Below, piece after piece: positions 30,008 through 42,838 of a stretch of DNA of 64,000 nucleotides. The notes under the pieces are model-generated. The model had not been told where the DNA came from and did no database searches. It was given only the letters and a program-made list of their open reading frames with translations. Every line of letters starts with the position of its first letter. Position 1 is the stretch's first letter. Source of the DNA: Smallanthus sonchifolius (taxonomy: Eukaryota > Streptophyta > Magnoliopsida > Asterales > Asteraceae); the NCBI GenBank assembly GCA_023525975.1, contig CM042032.1, positions 20,156,001 to 20,220,000 on the forward strand, read 5' to 3'. Position numbers and translations under genes: made by a program.

Positions 30008-33000
30008 TTATCTTGAACTCTTCCAGTTATCTGGTAGTCTGCTTCCATCATGCACTCCATATCTTCTGCATATCTCCAAAACTCTTTTCTACTGTAGACC
30101 TTGTTCTCTCCAAACATCAGTGTACATGATCTCATTCTTTCGCAACGTCCTCTGATCTTTCTTTGAAAAATTAATAAGATTCATTGCGTCATAGAAACAC
30201 ACAATGACCTTATTATCTTTATCTTCAATCCTTGCTTCACCAGTATTAACATCAACATACCACCATTTCATATTCCCAAGAAAGTCTTGAGGAATCTTCT
30301 TTAACGGTATCTTGTGAATAGCACGCACTGGTTTATACTTGTATCTCCAGGTCACTTTCCCAGTCTTTGGATCTGTGTTCTTCACTCTCTTTCCCTTTTG
30401 TGGTTTCAGCCGATCATATTTTCCTGAACTACCTTCTTTCTTGATCAAGTTTGCTATCACATCAGCCAAACCATTCTTCGATCTATTAATGAGTGGCTTT
30501 GAAGCTAGACAATTTATTTCACACCTCGACAACGTATTGAAATATTTGATCCTTAGCTTTAAGTATTGAACACCATCAGATCGTTTAATTACAAATAATT
30601 TTGATTCATCATCATAAAACTAAATTATGATCCTTCCTACACACTGCTCTTTATTCACATATTTCTCTTTCTGAGCAGGTTGTGCTGGAGACTTGGGTAG
30701 CACCTTCATCCAACTGTTTACAACTTCTCTCCACTGTTCTCGTGTCATCCCTGTATCTCTGTACATCACAGGTTCTTCATTAACCTTTGGAGACTCAGTG
30801 TGAGTAGTTTCAGTTTCAGCATCTTTATCGGATTGAATAGTTTCATCATCAGTATCTATCTTTGAATCAGCAGTGTCTTCAGGCAGTATGATGTCTTCAA
30901 CAGAGTCCATAGAATCTGTTATTCCTTCATAAGTGAATTCAGGAATAACATCATCCTGGATGAAGTTATACGGCACTTTAACACCATCACAGCCTTCATA
31001 GGTGACACTATCTTTATCTTTCTCTATCTCAATCTCTACTATTTCTCCTTCTTCTATCTCATTATCCGACATATCATCTTCCATGTCATTGAATAAATCA
31101 TCAATGTCATCAAGACATGCAATCTTTTCAGCTTCCTCTTCTTCTGAATCTTGAAAGAACTCCAATAACAGAATTTCTTCTTCATTAGTACCAGAAGTAT
31201 CTTTGTCTTTGTTTCCTTCAAGTGATTGTGATGTCGACTCCCCCTGAACCCTAGATATAGGATTAGCGTCAGTGTATTGACGATCACCCTCAGTATTTTC
31301 CAGCAGGATCATTGTCTTCATCATCACGTCTTTGAATAGACTCTGTGTGACAAGTATCAGGTATCCTCAACTCCCCCTGAGCGTTAAGACGCTGAACGAG
31401 TTTGGACACTAATGCTTGCATGTCAGCAATCTGTTGAGCTTGAGTCTGAATCACCAGCTGCCGTTGTGAATCAGTAGACACAAGAGTGTTTACCTGGGTT
31501 TGTAGAGAAAGCACTTGAGATTCAAGGAAAGTAATCCTTTCAGAATCAGAAGGCTTTGACGGACCAACTGTTGATTGTGGAATAGAAGGACTTGAAGTAG
31601 TAGGAATTACTGGAGGAACAGGAGAAATCACCGGAGATGGATCCTTAGATCTGGGAGGAGTAATTATCAATGACACAACAAAATTAGCATCCTTGACTCC
31701 CTGGGAAGATTTTGCAGCAGCAATCGAAGCAGACATTAACTTTTGACGCTTAGGATCTGGATTAAAGTCACTATCAGTGTCAGTACTCTCATCGACCAAT
31801 GATCTTTTTCCAAGTACTGATCCGGAAGGAGGATCCCGAACAGACTTTCTTCTTGGTCGTCTGGCTTGAGATTTAATGCGTTTGCCAGCATTAGCCAGTG
31901 GAATTGTAGCCAACCGTTCATAATGACCTGAGGAAAAATCCCTAGAGTCATCAGAATCAGTGCTTTCATTAACCGATAATATCGCATAACTTGAGCTGGA
32001 ACTAGAATCATCATCAGTCACCACATTCCCTTCAGCTTCTGGAATTGGCGAGTTCACAGCGTCATCAACGAAATATTCCATGTTCATTACTAGATCTTGA
32101 TCAGGATCTTGAACGACCTCTTCTTGAACTGGTTCCTGAATAGGTATTTCAACTTCAGCTTGTGGAATAGGAACATGTTCAGGAATAGGAATTTGAGGTT
32201 GTACGGGAACTTGTACTTGTGGAACTGGTATCTGTTGTTGTTGAACTTGTATTTGTGCGGGTTGTTGTGGTTGTTGCTGTTGTTGTTGTGGTTGTTGTTG
32301 TTGAACATTGAAGCCTTGAGCTTGAGCAAGTTCATCAGGATGAAACCAGTTGTCATTCAGTGGTGCAACATAATCAGGATTGATTAAGTGCCCAAACAAA
32401 GGAGTATTGACTGGAATCAATGCAGCATTCTGTTGTTTCACCTTAGTGCAGTCGGTAAAGATACGCTTTGACATTGGAGTCAAAGTTAATCTTATAGGAT
32501 GTTGTGGAAGATCAGGAATAAGGTGATTGAGAATCATTTGAATAAAACGAGGATACATCAAGAATCCTTGACCTCCAGCTGGATTAATCTGCATGACCAT
32601 CTCACGATAGAAGTAAAGTGGAAAATTGAATATCTTATTCAATGTTAAAGCCACCATAGCAGTTTGAAGAGCCATCTTCAATCCATCGGTACCAGCTTTA
32701 CGAGGAGAGATGCATTGAATAATCACATGCATGAAATACCTCCATTCACTGACTAATCCACCTTTCCGTGCTTGGGTATCATTCTGTTTCCCACGATATC
32801 CCATTCGTTGAAAACAACCCAGAATAAGAGTGCCAGGATAAGACAATGGATCTTCAGCATTTCCACCCAAATCAAGAGCAGCACGAATCGTTTCTTCAGA
32901 AATTGTAATCTCGGTATTATTAACTGTGGCACGAAGAACATGAGGTTCAACGTCCGTATCTTGATGCACAGTGTCCCAAAATTGTTGTATGTACACGAGA

Positions 33001-33143
33001 CTTATGTAAGGATCAGCAGATAAAGCAACATGAAGACGTGATCTATTCAAAAATCCTATAATGCCTTGAAAATTCACAGCCTCGGACATATTGGGATCTA
33101 ACAATGCCACTTGATTATGTTTATATTCGACACGTCGAGCCAT
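30008..33143 (-). pseudogene. Element C additional ORF (aORF)
   Basis: Same protein as in B, starting MARRVEYKHN at 33143. The first 618 codons are open to 31290; a frameshift near 31300 leads to a 235-codon frame ending at 30620; the C-terminal domain (30532-30089) ends at a stop, and homology continues to 30008. Domains as in B: helical N-terminus, Gln-rich stretch with many PQQQ repeats, basic KRIKSQARRPRRKSVRD, coiled coil, acidic region with EEGEIVEIE, and WWYVDVNTGEA. With only a few lesions it is better preserved than most pol genes here. The upstream residues MRIW... of the long frame are intron translation. Confidence 0.82.
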
Positions 33144-33646
33144 CTGAAAAAGTTGGACAACAGACATATTAGCAAAAATAACAAACACGAACGAATAACA
33201 AAACAAAACAAAAAAAAAATTTAAAAACATTTTGAACACAAAAAAAAAATTACAAGTCCAAATCCTCATTGACCCCTATGCGAACTTAATAAGTTCGCTT
33301 AGTAGTGTAAGAGGCGAACTTAATAAGTTCGCTTAGTAGTGTAAGAGGCGAACTTATTAAGTTCGCCTGACAAGTTCGCTTCAAACAAGTTCGCTTGGAA
33401 CAAGTTCGCCTGAACTGTGACGTTTCAAATTCAAACACAGTTGAGAAAAAATATATAAATCGAGTTGAAATTATAGAATAAGCAATGAATATCAGTCGAA
33501 TATCTATTTATAACCAAATCGGATGATCAATTTTATAAATCTGGTCACAATTAGGTCAAAATCCGTCCTTTGAAATGTTCGACGAAAAAACGAGATTAAA
33601 AGCATCAAATACTCACAATTTATCGGATGAAATTCAACGAAATTAC
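33144..33646 (-). other. Putative leader intron of C aORF
   Basis: On the minus strand: donor CCAAG|GTAATTTCG at 33647/33646 and acceptor CTTTTTCAG ending at 33144, joined directly to ATG at 33143-33141. Contains a GCGAACTT cluster (33280-33410). The leader exon before it has no ATG back to about 33830. Confidence 0.6.
33280..33410 (-). repeat. GCGAACTT palindrome cluster inside the C leader intron
   Basis: Three near-perfect dyads (GCGAACTTAATAAGTTCGC and a TTATTAAG variant) plus three half-modules AAGTTCGC. Confidence 0.9.
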
Positions 33647-33771
33647 CTTGGTTGAATTCGCAATTCAATTTGGATTAAGACAGTACCGGTAAACAACTCT
33701 CACAACACAGTTTAAGAATTTCGAAAAATTTGCAGTTAAGTTCTCCTAAAAATGAAGAAGACGATGAACTG

Positions 33772-33875
33772 ATAAGTTCGCTTGTTCTAGATCCTTAAAC
33801 CCATTAAGTTCGCTTAATTAGGCGAACTTGTTAAGTTCGCTTAACAAGCCTTCGGCAAACAAGATAAGTTCGCTT
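33772..33875 (-). promoter_or_regulatory. GCGAACTT cluster upstream of C aORF
   Basis: Modules and half-modules at the same place as in B (25531-25750), including GGCGAACTTGTTAAGTTCGC. The B TATA-like TATAAG corresponds here to TTTAAGG, so a TATA box is doubtful in C. Confidence 0.5.
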
Positions 33876-35359
33876 CATCTCTAAGCAACACATATTCGAT
33901 CCAATCCCGAACAATTTTAATAAAAGTTTAGAATTTTCATGGAAAATAAAAACCAAAATCTTTTTGAGTTTTATCTATACAAACGGAATCACATATTTTT
34001 GAATTTTATCTGAATAAACTGAAATCACATATTTTTGGATTTTATCTGTACAAACAGAAACACATATTTTTGGATTTTATCTGTACAAATAGAAACACAT
34101 ATTTTTGGATTTAACATCATGAGCAAGAAGATCATATCAGTATTCAATTAATTCATCACACATTTTATCAATAACAAAGGGTAACCTATAGTATGAAACC
34201 ATTCAACTCAGTTTTGTGCACTTTGCATCTTTTTCATTTTGAAACTCATTTAATTTGAATAATATTTGAAATGATACACGGTAAATTTCAAAGTAAATAA
34301 GATCAGGTTATAAAATGCTCTTTTATTTATACCGAATTTGAAATATAAAGCATGAATTCTTAAATTTGTCAATATTATATTATTTGAAACTATAAGCGCT
34401 TATTCTCCAAATTCATGTGATTTAGTACCATTTAGATGAAAAACATCGTGTACCCCACATATATGCGAAACAGAAATATAAATTGCACTATCTTCAAGAC
34501 ATATACAGTTAATGTTAAGATTAGATCAATATCCAAGATGAAATTATCCCTTTTAGCACAAGTATAAAAGCAGATCCCAAAGGATATAAGAATCATGATG
34601 ATTCAGAATCAGAAGATTCTAATGGATTGGCTGTTTAATGAGAATCAACAGATTCAGGTATGAGGATCCAACTATTATCTGGATAAAATTCAATGGAATC
34701 AGACTAGATGATGTATCTAACTGATCCAAGGGTGAATATATGTTTCAACAGATTTTGAAAGCATATCTTAGTTCAACAACACCTTGCATGTTTTTCGGGG
34801 CATGGGCAGTGAAGTGAACTGAAATAAATTTGTGCTAAAGTTATAATTCGATATTGGTCTCATGAAATTCTTTATAACCATATATTCTTTATCTGATAAT
34901 GATCTTTTACACACACACCCAGGCATATAATGGATTTAAATCACAGATGTAATCATATTATATTTAATTTTCACACTACTATTAGTTTCAAAACGCTTTT
35001 AGGCTATTGACAATTCAAGTTTCAAATTTTATACACAAATTTTAAAACAAATTATCAAGAATAGAGCATTCACAACACTATCATTTCTTATTTATGCAGA
35101 CTTTGAAATTTAGATCAAATCAACTTATTTTAATCAATCATATATCAAGGTCTACTAAGGTCGTGTGAAATGAACTAATCACTGATGTACTGTCATTTCT
35201 TCTCTAACCTCAAATGATGTCAAATTTTATATTTTTCAATTTGTTTTGACTTTTTATAAATTAAACTTTTTGACTGAAAATGTAAATGCAGAAATGAAAT
35301 AAAGTAATAAAAAAACTTAAAAACAAATTTTTCCATGAAATTCTGATTTTGAAAAACTT
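33876..35359 (-). other. Element C spacer between pol and aORF
   Basis: Non-coding, collinear with the B spacer (24123-25530). It includes the tandem repeat at 33961-34112. No supported ORF. Confidence 0.75.
33961..34112 (-). repeat. Tandem repeat in the C spacer, about four units
   Basis: Units of about 37 bases around CACATATTTTTGGATTTTATCTG on the plus strand (written here in parts: CACATATTTTT, GGATTTTATCTG). B has two units. Confidence 0.8.
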
Positions 35360-35919
35360 TTATTCAGGATTGATCATTCTAATCATTTTAATTAGGAATT
35401 CAAACCTGGTATGGTCAAATGCCTTGGCAAACAAATCAGCAAAATTATCTTCAGTGTGTACCTTGACCAGCTCAATCAACCTTTTCTCTACACAATCGCG
35501 TATAAAATGATATCGAATTTTGATGTGCTTAGTTTTACTATGTTTAACAGGATTATTCGTTATGGACAAAGTAGCATTATTATCAATAAGCATAGGGGTT
35601 CCTGTGAAATTCGAACTGTAATCTCTCAATTGCTGTTGTATCCACAGGATCTATGAACAACAACTCGCAGCAGCGATATATTCTACTTCGCATGTAGAAA
35701 TCGAGACTGTGGTTTGCTTTTTGCATTGCCAGTATACAAGTCGATTACATAAGAACTGGCAACCACCTGTTGTAGATTTCCTGTCCAGACAACAACCACC
35801 AAAATCAGAATCAGTATAAGCATTGAAATCAAAGTTAGAACCATGAGGATACCATAGCCCTAAACGTTGTTTTCCTTTTAAATATCTAAAGATTCTTTTC
35901 ACAGCGATTAAGTGAGATT
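35360..35919 (-). pseudogene. Element C pol, RNase H end (separated by E)
   Basis: Continues the C pol frame after E: VKRIFRYLKGKQRLGLWYPHGSNF, YTDSDFGGCCLDRKS, STCEVEYIAAASCCS, then IDNNATLSITNNPVKHSKTKH, FADLFAKAFDHTRFEF and a final MINPE. A stop/frameshift lies near 35651. The left E target copy CCTTT is 35920-35924. Confidence 0.9.
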
Positions 35920-36153
35920 CCTTTTGTCACACCCCGACCGATGGCGGAATCATCGGGGTGGGACATGTAGACTGTTCATAAGCACAAGGTTGACTAAATT
36001 GAAATATATTAAACTTCGAATTCCATTACAATCATTCAAACAAAACCAAATCCAAGACAGAAACAATATTTCAAAACATAGACTTCTTTATTTAAATTGG
36101 CTAAGTCCAAAGCCTAAGTGTAGCACATCTTGATCAAACTCACATATTAGGAC

Positions 36154-36605
36154 CTGAAACATGAATAAAATAAAGTCAACTAAAAAGTTGGTGAGTATAA
36201 CACAGGTTTGTATATAGATAGCATATAGTTTGTAAAAAAAATCCATACATAACATGATAAATAAGGCATTTATGGGGAGCAACTATTGTGTAACCAAGTA
36301 CAATCAAACCTTTGTAACTAGCATGTAAAATTGTGTTGTCGGTATGAATCACCCCAATCTGGGTGGGTTTGTCAGACTCAATAGATCTATCATTGAAAAC
36401 CGTCGGCTTGAATAGTTAATGATTGCACATAAGTGTTCACAAAATTTAGCACACATAGCACTCGGGCAAAAAGCTCAAACTGCACACATGAATGTAAATA
36501 GGATTTGTACTTGTGTTGTTTGTGTAAATGTAAACATGTAATTTGAATAGTGTTCATGTTTCACCCCAAAAATGTAAAAGAGTAAAAGGGGCTATGTATA
36601 CTCAC
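36154..36605 (-). other. Putative intron in the E 3' LTR
   Basis: Minus-strand donor CCAA|GTGAGTATAC (36605), branch-like TTAGTTGACT, acceptor TTTCAG|GTCC (36154). Same in the other E LTR. Confidence 0.4.
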
Positions 36606-36640
36606 TTGGTTTGAAGGCGTAGCTAAAAATTTAACTCACA

Positions 36641-36920
36641 CACGACTGTGCCTGGGAAGGGCACGATCGTGCTCGAACCACGGGCGCGACCATGCTAGTC
36701 AGGGCGCGACCGTGTTGATCAAACAGAGGGCTTAACTAACTAAATCATAAGGCACGACCGTGCCTTGGCCAGGCACGATCGTGTCTATGATTCTAAGACC
36801 CGACTGAGATTAGCCAAAGGGCATGATTGGGTCTGGACAGGAGGACACGACCGTGCTGATAGTCGGCACGACCGCGTCTCATGAGGCACGACCGCACTAG
36901 ATGATTAGCGCGACCGTGTC
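36641..36920 (-). repeat. CACGATCGTG-type palindrome cluster (E 3' LTR)
   Basis: About ten copies of GGCACGACCGTGCC-like units; GGCACGATCGTG versions are perfect palindromes. A different sequence from the GCGNACTT modules, but the same idea of clustered short dyads. A second cluster is at 37209-37335. Confidence 0.85.
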
Positions 36921-37208
36921 TCTTCCAAAACATCCGGTGCTCCTTGCTGCGATTCCGGCTGTCTCAAAGCATTCGGGAGTTTCCGAGAAGGTCGATGGAG
37001 CGTTTGGTTGGGGGAATTTCACTCCAGGATAGAATAATCGATGTCCAAGGGAGAGGATTTTGATTTCTTGGGACGAATCGAGTTTTCTGATATTAATGGT
37101 TGAAATTGATAATATTATTTTCTTTGTTAATGACAGTGAAACGTATATCGGTTACGAAACTCACCGATCTCGCGTTTAAAACTGGTTTTACGTTTCAACT
37201 GCCCAAAC

Positions 37209-37335
37209 GAGGCGCGACCGTGCCCAAACGAGGCGCGACCGTGCCAAGGCACCGAGCGCGATCGTTCCAAAGCAAGCCACGCGACTGTGCAAAAGCACTT
37301 GGCGCGACCGTACCAAAACGAGGCGCGACCGTGTC
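37209..37335 (-). repeat. GCGCGACCGTGCC repeat cluster (E 3' LTR, second)
   Basis: Six units of GGCGCGACCGTGCC or variants, separated by AAA(R)C-rich spacers. The 5' LTR has four units at 44651-44754. Confidence 0.85.
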
Positions 37336-37611
37336 TATTAGGGTTTCTTGTTATTTTTCAGCATTAGCCCTTGTAACTTTAGTTTTTGACATATTTGTAT
37401 AAATAGATACTTATGTAGTGTTTTAATAGGATATAACCAAGTAAAATTTGCGGATTTTGCATTGAATCAATGTTTTTAATTTATGGCGCGAATAAACACA
37501 AGACAGTGCACTAGTATTGAGTTTAAAATGCATTACATTGAATTGAAATATAGATACTAAAAATCAGAAATGTTACAGTCTCCCCATGTTGAGGGAATTT
37601 CGTCCCAAAAT

Positions 37612-38112
37612 TTAGCTAGAGGAAGCTACGGCATCAGTAAAAAGATGGGGGTACTTGAGTTTCATTTGGTCCTCTCGTTCCCAAGTGAATTCAGGACCAC
37701 GCTTAGACTGCCAACGAACTTTGACAATAGGAATACGACTTCGCTTGAGTTGCTTGATTTCACGATCCATAACTTCTATCGGTTTCTCAACTAAGTGCAT
37801 CGTTTCATCAATGCGCACGTCATCAAGTGGTATATGGAGATTCTCATCAGCGAGACATTTCTTCAGATTAGATACATGAAATGTAGGATCCACATTGCCA
37901 AGAGATAGAGGTAACTCGAGTTTGTAAGCCACTTTCCCAATCCTTTCAAGGATTTTGAATGGACCAACATAGCGAGGTGCTAACTTGCCTTTCTTTCCAA
38001 AACGGATCACACCCTTCCACGGAGACACCTTAAGAAGAACAAGGTCACCGACTTGGAATTCCAAGGGTTTTCGACGTTTGTCGGCATAACTCTTTTGCCG
38101 ACTTCTCGCTGT
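37612..38112 (-). pseudogene. Element E integrase C-terminus with chromodomain
   Basis: GPY/F-like region LEFQVGDLVLLKVSPWKGVIRFGKKGKLAPRY written in part as VGDLVLLKVSPWKG and APRYVGPFKIL, then a chromodomain-like end (VEKPIEVMDRE, VKVRWQSKRGPEFTWERED, YPHLF). The long frame starts at 38064; the stop before it (near 38113) separates it from the integrase core. Confidence 0.85.
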
Positions 38113-39096
38113 TCAGATGTTGTCACGGATTTGAATGATATTGTCGGATGTTTCTTGAATTAGCTCGGGACCGGTGATTTGTGCTTCACCAATCTCATTC
38201 CAACAGATAGGAGAACGACATTTGCGACCATAAAGAGCTTCAAATGGAGCCATGTTGATACTCGTGTGATAGCTATTGTTGTAAGAGAACTCAATTAGGG
38301 GTAAATGTGAATCCCAATTGCCACCAAAATCAATTACACAAGCTCTAAGCATGTCTTCAAGAGTTTGGATTGTCCGCTCGGTTTGACCATCAGTTTGGGG
38401 ATGATAAGTCGTGCTCAAATCCAATCGTGTACCAAGTGTAGTTTGGAGAGATTGCCAAAAACGAGAAGTGAACCGAGCGTCTCTATCGGATATTATATTC
38501 AAGGGAACACCGTGACGTCTCACAATTTCATCAATGTAAATTCAGGCTAGTTTCTCAACCTTATAGTCTTCGCGGATAGGCAAGAAATGGGTAGATTTGG
38601 TGAGATGATCAATGATCACCCAAATGCTATCATAGCCATTCGAGGTGCGAGGGAGTTTGGTAATGAAATCCATAGCTAAGTTCTCCCATTTCTACACGGG
38701 AATTTCCGGTTGTTCAAGCAACCCAGAAGGACGTTGATGTTCGGCTTTGACTTTGGAGCAGGTTAAACATTTGGCAACATAAAGGGCAATGTCTTTCTTC
38801 ATACCGGGCCACCAATATTGCTGGCGAAGATCTTGGTACATTTTATCCGCACCAGGATGAATGGAATAATGAGTCTTAAGAGCCTCGTTTAAGAGAAATG
38901 CACGGAGATCATCGCGATTGGGAACCCAAATACGGTTCAAGTAATAGAGTAAGCCATTGGGTTTTGATTCAAGCAGAAGATCAACACCACACGACATTTC
39001 TTCGTACATGTTACCCTCGGTGACTGAGACGTGTTGAGCTTCTAAGATGCGGATTTTGAATATCGGTTTGAATTCGAGCACAATGAAGCATAACAT
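38113..39096 (-). pseudogene. Element E integrase
   Basis: Zinc end with HPGADKMYQDLRQQYWWPGM and CLTCSKVKAEHQ, core Asp in AMDFITKLP, Asp in ISDRDARFTS and Glu in GQTERTIQTLEDML, then FSYNNSYHTSINMAPFEALY and CRSPICWNEIG. Stops lie near 38692 and 38540-38560; the N-terminal part of the frame starting at 39096 is out-of-frame overlap with RNase H. Confidence 0.87.
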
Positions 39097-40400
39097 GGTC
39101 CTTTCGACTCAAAGCGTCGGCTACAACATTCGCTTTGCCGGGGTGGTAACGAATCTCGCAGTCGTAGTCGTTAAGGAGTTCAACCCAACGTCGTTGCCTC
39201 ATATTGAGTTCCTTTTGATTGAAGATGTGTTGAAGGCTTTTGTGGTCGGTGAACACCACACATTTTGTGCCCTAGAGATAATGTCTCCAAATCTTCAATG
39301 CGAATACGACCACACCCAACTCGAGATCGTGCGTCGTATAATTCTTCTCATGAATCTTAAGTTGCCTTGATGCATAAGCGATTACTTTGCCTCGTTGCAT
39401 GAGGACACAACCGAGACCTTGGTTGGAAGCATCACAGTAGACAACTAGATCATCATTCCCATCAGGGAGAGTCAAGATAGGAGCATTGCACAGCTTTTGC
39501 TTGAGAGTTTGGAACGCTTCTTCTTGTTTTGGTCCCTATTCATAAGTTTTACCCTTGTGGGTCAAAGCGGTAAGGGGGACAACAATCTTAGAGAAGTTTG
39601 AGATGAAACGACGGTAATATCCCGCAAGACCAAGAAAGGAACGAACTTCAGTGGGAGTCTTCGGGGCATTCCAATTCTTAACCGTTTCGATCTTAGCAGG
39701 GTCGACGTGAATACCCTTGTCGTTGACGATGTGACCAAGAAATTGAACTTCCTTTAGCCAAAATTCACATTTGGAGAATTTGGCATATAGTTGCTCCTTC
39801 TTCAAGAGATCCAAAACTAGCCTAAGATGTTGCTCATGGTTGGCTTTAGTCTTGGAGTAGATTAAGATGTCATCGATGAAGATAATCACAAATTTATCAA
39901 GGTACGATTTGCACACACGATTCATGAGGTCCATGAAAACTGCGGGTGCATTGGTTAGCCCAAAAGGCATAACCATGAACTCGTAATGACCATACCATGT
40001 TCGGAAAGCAGTCTTTGGAATATCCTCCTCTTGTACACGGAGTTGATGATAACCAGATCGAAGATCAATCTTCGAGAAGCAAGTAGAACCTTGGAGCTGA
40101 TCAAAGAGGTCATCAATTCTAGGTAAGGGATAACGGTTTTTGATAGTAAGCTTGTTAAGTTCGCGGTAGTCAATACACATGCGGAATGATCCATCCTTCT
40201 TCTTGACGAACAAGACGGGTGCACCCCACGGTGAATGACTTGGACGAATGAATCCCTTGTCGGAGAGCTCTTGAAGTTGACTTGCAAGTTCTTGCATTTC
40301 AGAAGGTGCAAGACGGTAAGGAGCTCTAGCCACGGGGTTAGCTCCGGGCACAAGATCAATGTGAAATTCTACTTGTCGAACAGGTGGAAGACCGGATAGA
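39011..40400 (-). pseudogene. Element E reverse transcriptase and RNase H
   Basis: RT motifs LPPVRQVEFHIDLVPG, FVKKKDGSFRMCIDYRELN, FSKIDLRSGYHQLRV, FGLTNAPAVFMDLMNRV and FIDDILIYSK are in one frame to a TAG at 39536-39538. RNase H follows in two pieces (DASNQGLGCVLMQRG, then FTDHKSLQHIF, YHPGKANVVADALSRKD) separated by a stop near 39272. The start of RT overlaps a frameshift from the protease frame near 40390-40410. Confidence 0.9.
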
Positions 40401-42132
40401 TCTTCGGAAATACTTCGGGAAAATCTCGAATGATAGGAATGTCTTGTATAGTCTTCTCTTTGACATCCTTTTGAACAATATGAGCTAAGAAAGCGATGTA
40501 CTTCTGTCGTAAGTACTTTTGAGAAGTAGTGCACGACATTAACTTAAGTCCTTTGCAAGGCTTTTCACCAAAGACTCTTAACGTTTCTCCCAATGGTAGA
40601 GGTATTCGGATGCACTTCTCGAAACAGATGACTTCGGCATGATGATTTGATAGCCAATCCATGCCTATGATGATATCAAAACTTCCTAATGGCATTGGTA
40701 CAAGATTGATTGGGAATGTATGTTCATTAAGTTCTAGAGAGCAGTCATAGATAACAGACTCAATTGTAAGTGAATCACCATTTGCTACTTCAACAGTGAA
40801 GGTTTTCTCTAATTGGGATCGTGTCTTTGCAAGTAAGGGTTCAAAATTTAGTGACACAAAACTTTTATCGGCACCGGTATCAAATAAAATGGAGGTATAT
40901 TGACTATTTACAAGGAACGTACCATTGACCACGTCATTGTTGGCTTGAGCTTCATTGGCGTTTATGTTGAAAGCACGCCCACGAGCTCCACCTTGTCTAG
41001 CATTGACCAACCTTAGGCATTGATCACGGAAGTGGTTCGGGTTGCCACATTCATAACATGCACGCCCATTTTCAATAGCGGGAGCACCTTGATTAGTCAG
41101 TTGGGAGTTGGTTTGGTTTGGTGGGTTGACTTGGCCCGCAAGAGCTTTGGCCCTACAAACATTGACCGTATGGCCATATCTCCCACAATGAGTACAAAGG
41201 CGACAGGGAATGTTTTGGGGATGATGGTAGTTGCAGGTGGCACAAAGTGTGTAGATTCCACCATATGGCTTTTTGGCCGGTGCTTGAACCATAGGTGTAG
41301 CTTGGTTAACAGGAATAGTAGGAGTAACCACAGCAAAATTTCTAGCCTTTCTCTTCTTATTGTACCGGGAGGGCTCAGTTATGGCTTCTTTGTTGTGGGT
41401 GGATGGAGTTGCAGTGTCGGGTACTTTCTTTGTGCCCTTTTTAGTAAGAGTCCCCGCCTTCACATGGTTATCAGTTAAGGTAGCTTATAAACGGATTGCA
41501 TCCTCAAGTGTTGCGGGATTCCTTCCTAGGATAGTATCTTGAATTTACCTAGGTAGTCCCCCAATATACTTTTCAATGCAGCGGGACAAAGGAGTGACCA
41601 TGTGGGGCACGAGAAGACTTAACTCGTGAAACCAAGTTGTATATGCCAAGCTTTCGCCACTATCTTGGGCAAGATCCCAAAGTTCGGCTTCAAGTTTCTT
41701 CACTTCATTTCGAGGACAGAATTCCTCGGTCATTAGCCTTTTAACTTCATCCCAAGGTAAGGCCATTGCCACATCCACACCTCTATTTCTCTTCTCCCCA
41801 TTCCACCACAAGAGTTCCCGTTTTTGTAGGACACTTGTGGCATGACGAACACGAAGGTTGTCGGGGCAGTCACTATTGAGAAAGGTATTCTCAATGCTTT
41901 CGAACCACTGAAGGAGTCCGGTAGCTCCTTCGGTACCATAGAACTTGAGGGAATTACACGAGTTGAAATGCTTGAAGGTGCATTGAGATGGGTTGGCACC
42001 ACCATTTCCACCATTACCACCATGGTTACCATTGGCGGCACCATTAGCTTGAGTGAGTTGAGTTATGAGTTGTGTAAGGATGGTAGCAATGTCGGTGTTG
42101 GTGTTGGCCACGGGAGCACGACGAGGAGGCAT
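40369..42132 (-). pseudogene. Element E gag and protease
   Basis: Gag starts MPPRRAPVANTNTD at 42132 (preceded by leader translation). Capsid domain: FYGTEGATGLLQWFESIENTF, ATSVLQKRELLWWN, ETEEFCP-like EEFCPRNEVKKLE, ESLAYTTWFHELSLLVP. Stops at 41545 and near 41490. The second frame (41463-40369) has zinc knuckles CTHCGRYGHTVNVC and CYECGNPNHFRDQC, then protease with catalytic FDTGADKSF and GSFDIIIGMDWLS. The capsid domain that A lacks is present here. Confidence 0.88.
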
Positions 42133-42823
42133 TCTACAGATTTGCACAACACAAGAAAATATGTAAGAACTCATGAGAATTGCTTGGATTAAAAAGGACA
42201 AGATAATGAAATAAAATAGTTAATCATAGTTTGGATTGTACTCAAATAGTGATATAATCACTTGAATACTATGACACATTAAGGTTAATTAAACTCATAT
42301 AATTTTCAAGGAGAAATGCTTTAGCCTATAAGTAAACACTCATCTCGGGAATTCCCAGGAATGCATACGGGTCCCTCGGTTGATTGGGATTTATGCGAAA
42401 TGCTTTCCTAGACAGAAAACCCAAAATACAGGTGTCACTCTTCCAGATTGCACGTGTCCTCAAATAATTAACAAAGTTTAAAAACCTTAACGAGGAAATA
42501 AAGAAATTTTATGGGTTTAGCTTCATGAAGTTTTCACACGCTTAGAAAGATAAAGATAGAGAAGGAGATAAGAATATTATGAGGTTTTAGGATATAGGAA
42601 AGGATATTGTTTATTTAATTTATTATTTAAGTATATCCTAATAGGTAATGAATTTTTTTTAACAAGTAATGCATCAAAAATAAAAATAACAAATAATCAT
42701 AAAGAACATGTAACACATAACATGTAGCACATAATCATATAAACATGAAGCATGGTATAAGTGGGTGTCCTAAAGTTATAGTCTAGGTCAAGGTGTATAA
42801 TAACCTAATTCCCTATAACCAAG
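42133..42823 (-). other. Element E leader
   Basis: About 690 bases between primer site and gag start. No gene or palindrome cluster seen. Confidence 0.6.
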
Positions 42824-42835
42824 GCTCTGATACCA
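42824..42835 (-). other. Primer binding site of element E
   Basis: GCTCTGATACCA on the plus strand, the reverse complement of TGGTATCAGAGC, three bases from the LTR edge at 42839. Confidence 0.92.
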
Positions 42836-42838
42836 ATC

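Larger units (their letters stand above)
35925..37577 (-). repeat. Element E 3' LTR (1653 bp)
   Basis: Shares both ends with 42839-44995 but lacks about 280 bases of AT-rich DNA (43529-43805) and about 300 bases (44068-44370), and has extra CACGACCG units near 36850-36900 and 37210-37330. The PPT-side sequence GTCTCCCCATGTTGAGGG follows at 37578. Confidence 0.93.

Noticed and set aside
37100..37402. 100-codon ORF with a repeated PKRGATV motif in the E LTR
   Set aside because: Translation of the GCGCGACCGTGCC repeat cluster; not supported as a gene.
39047..39370. 107-codon plus-strand ORF over E RNase H
   Set aside because: Antisense shadow of the RNase H coding strand.
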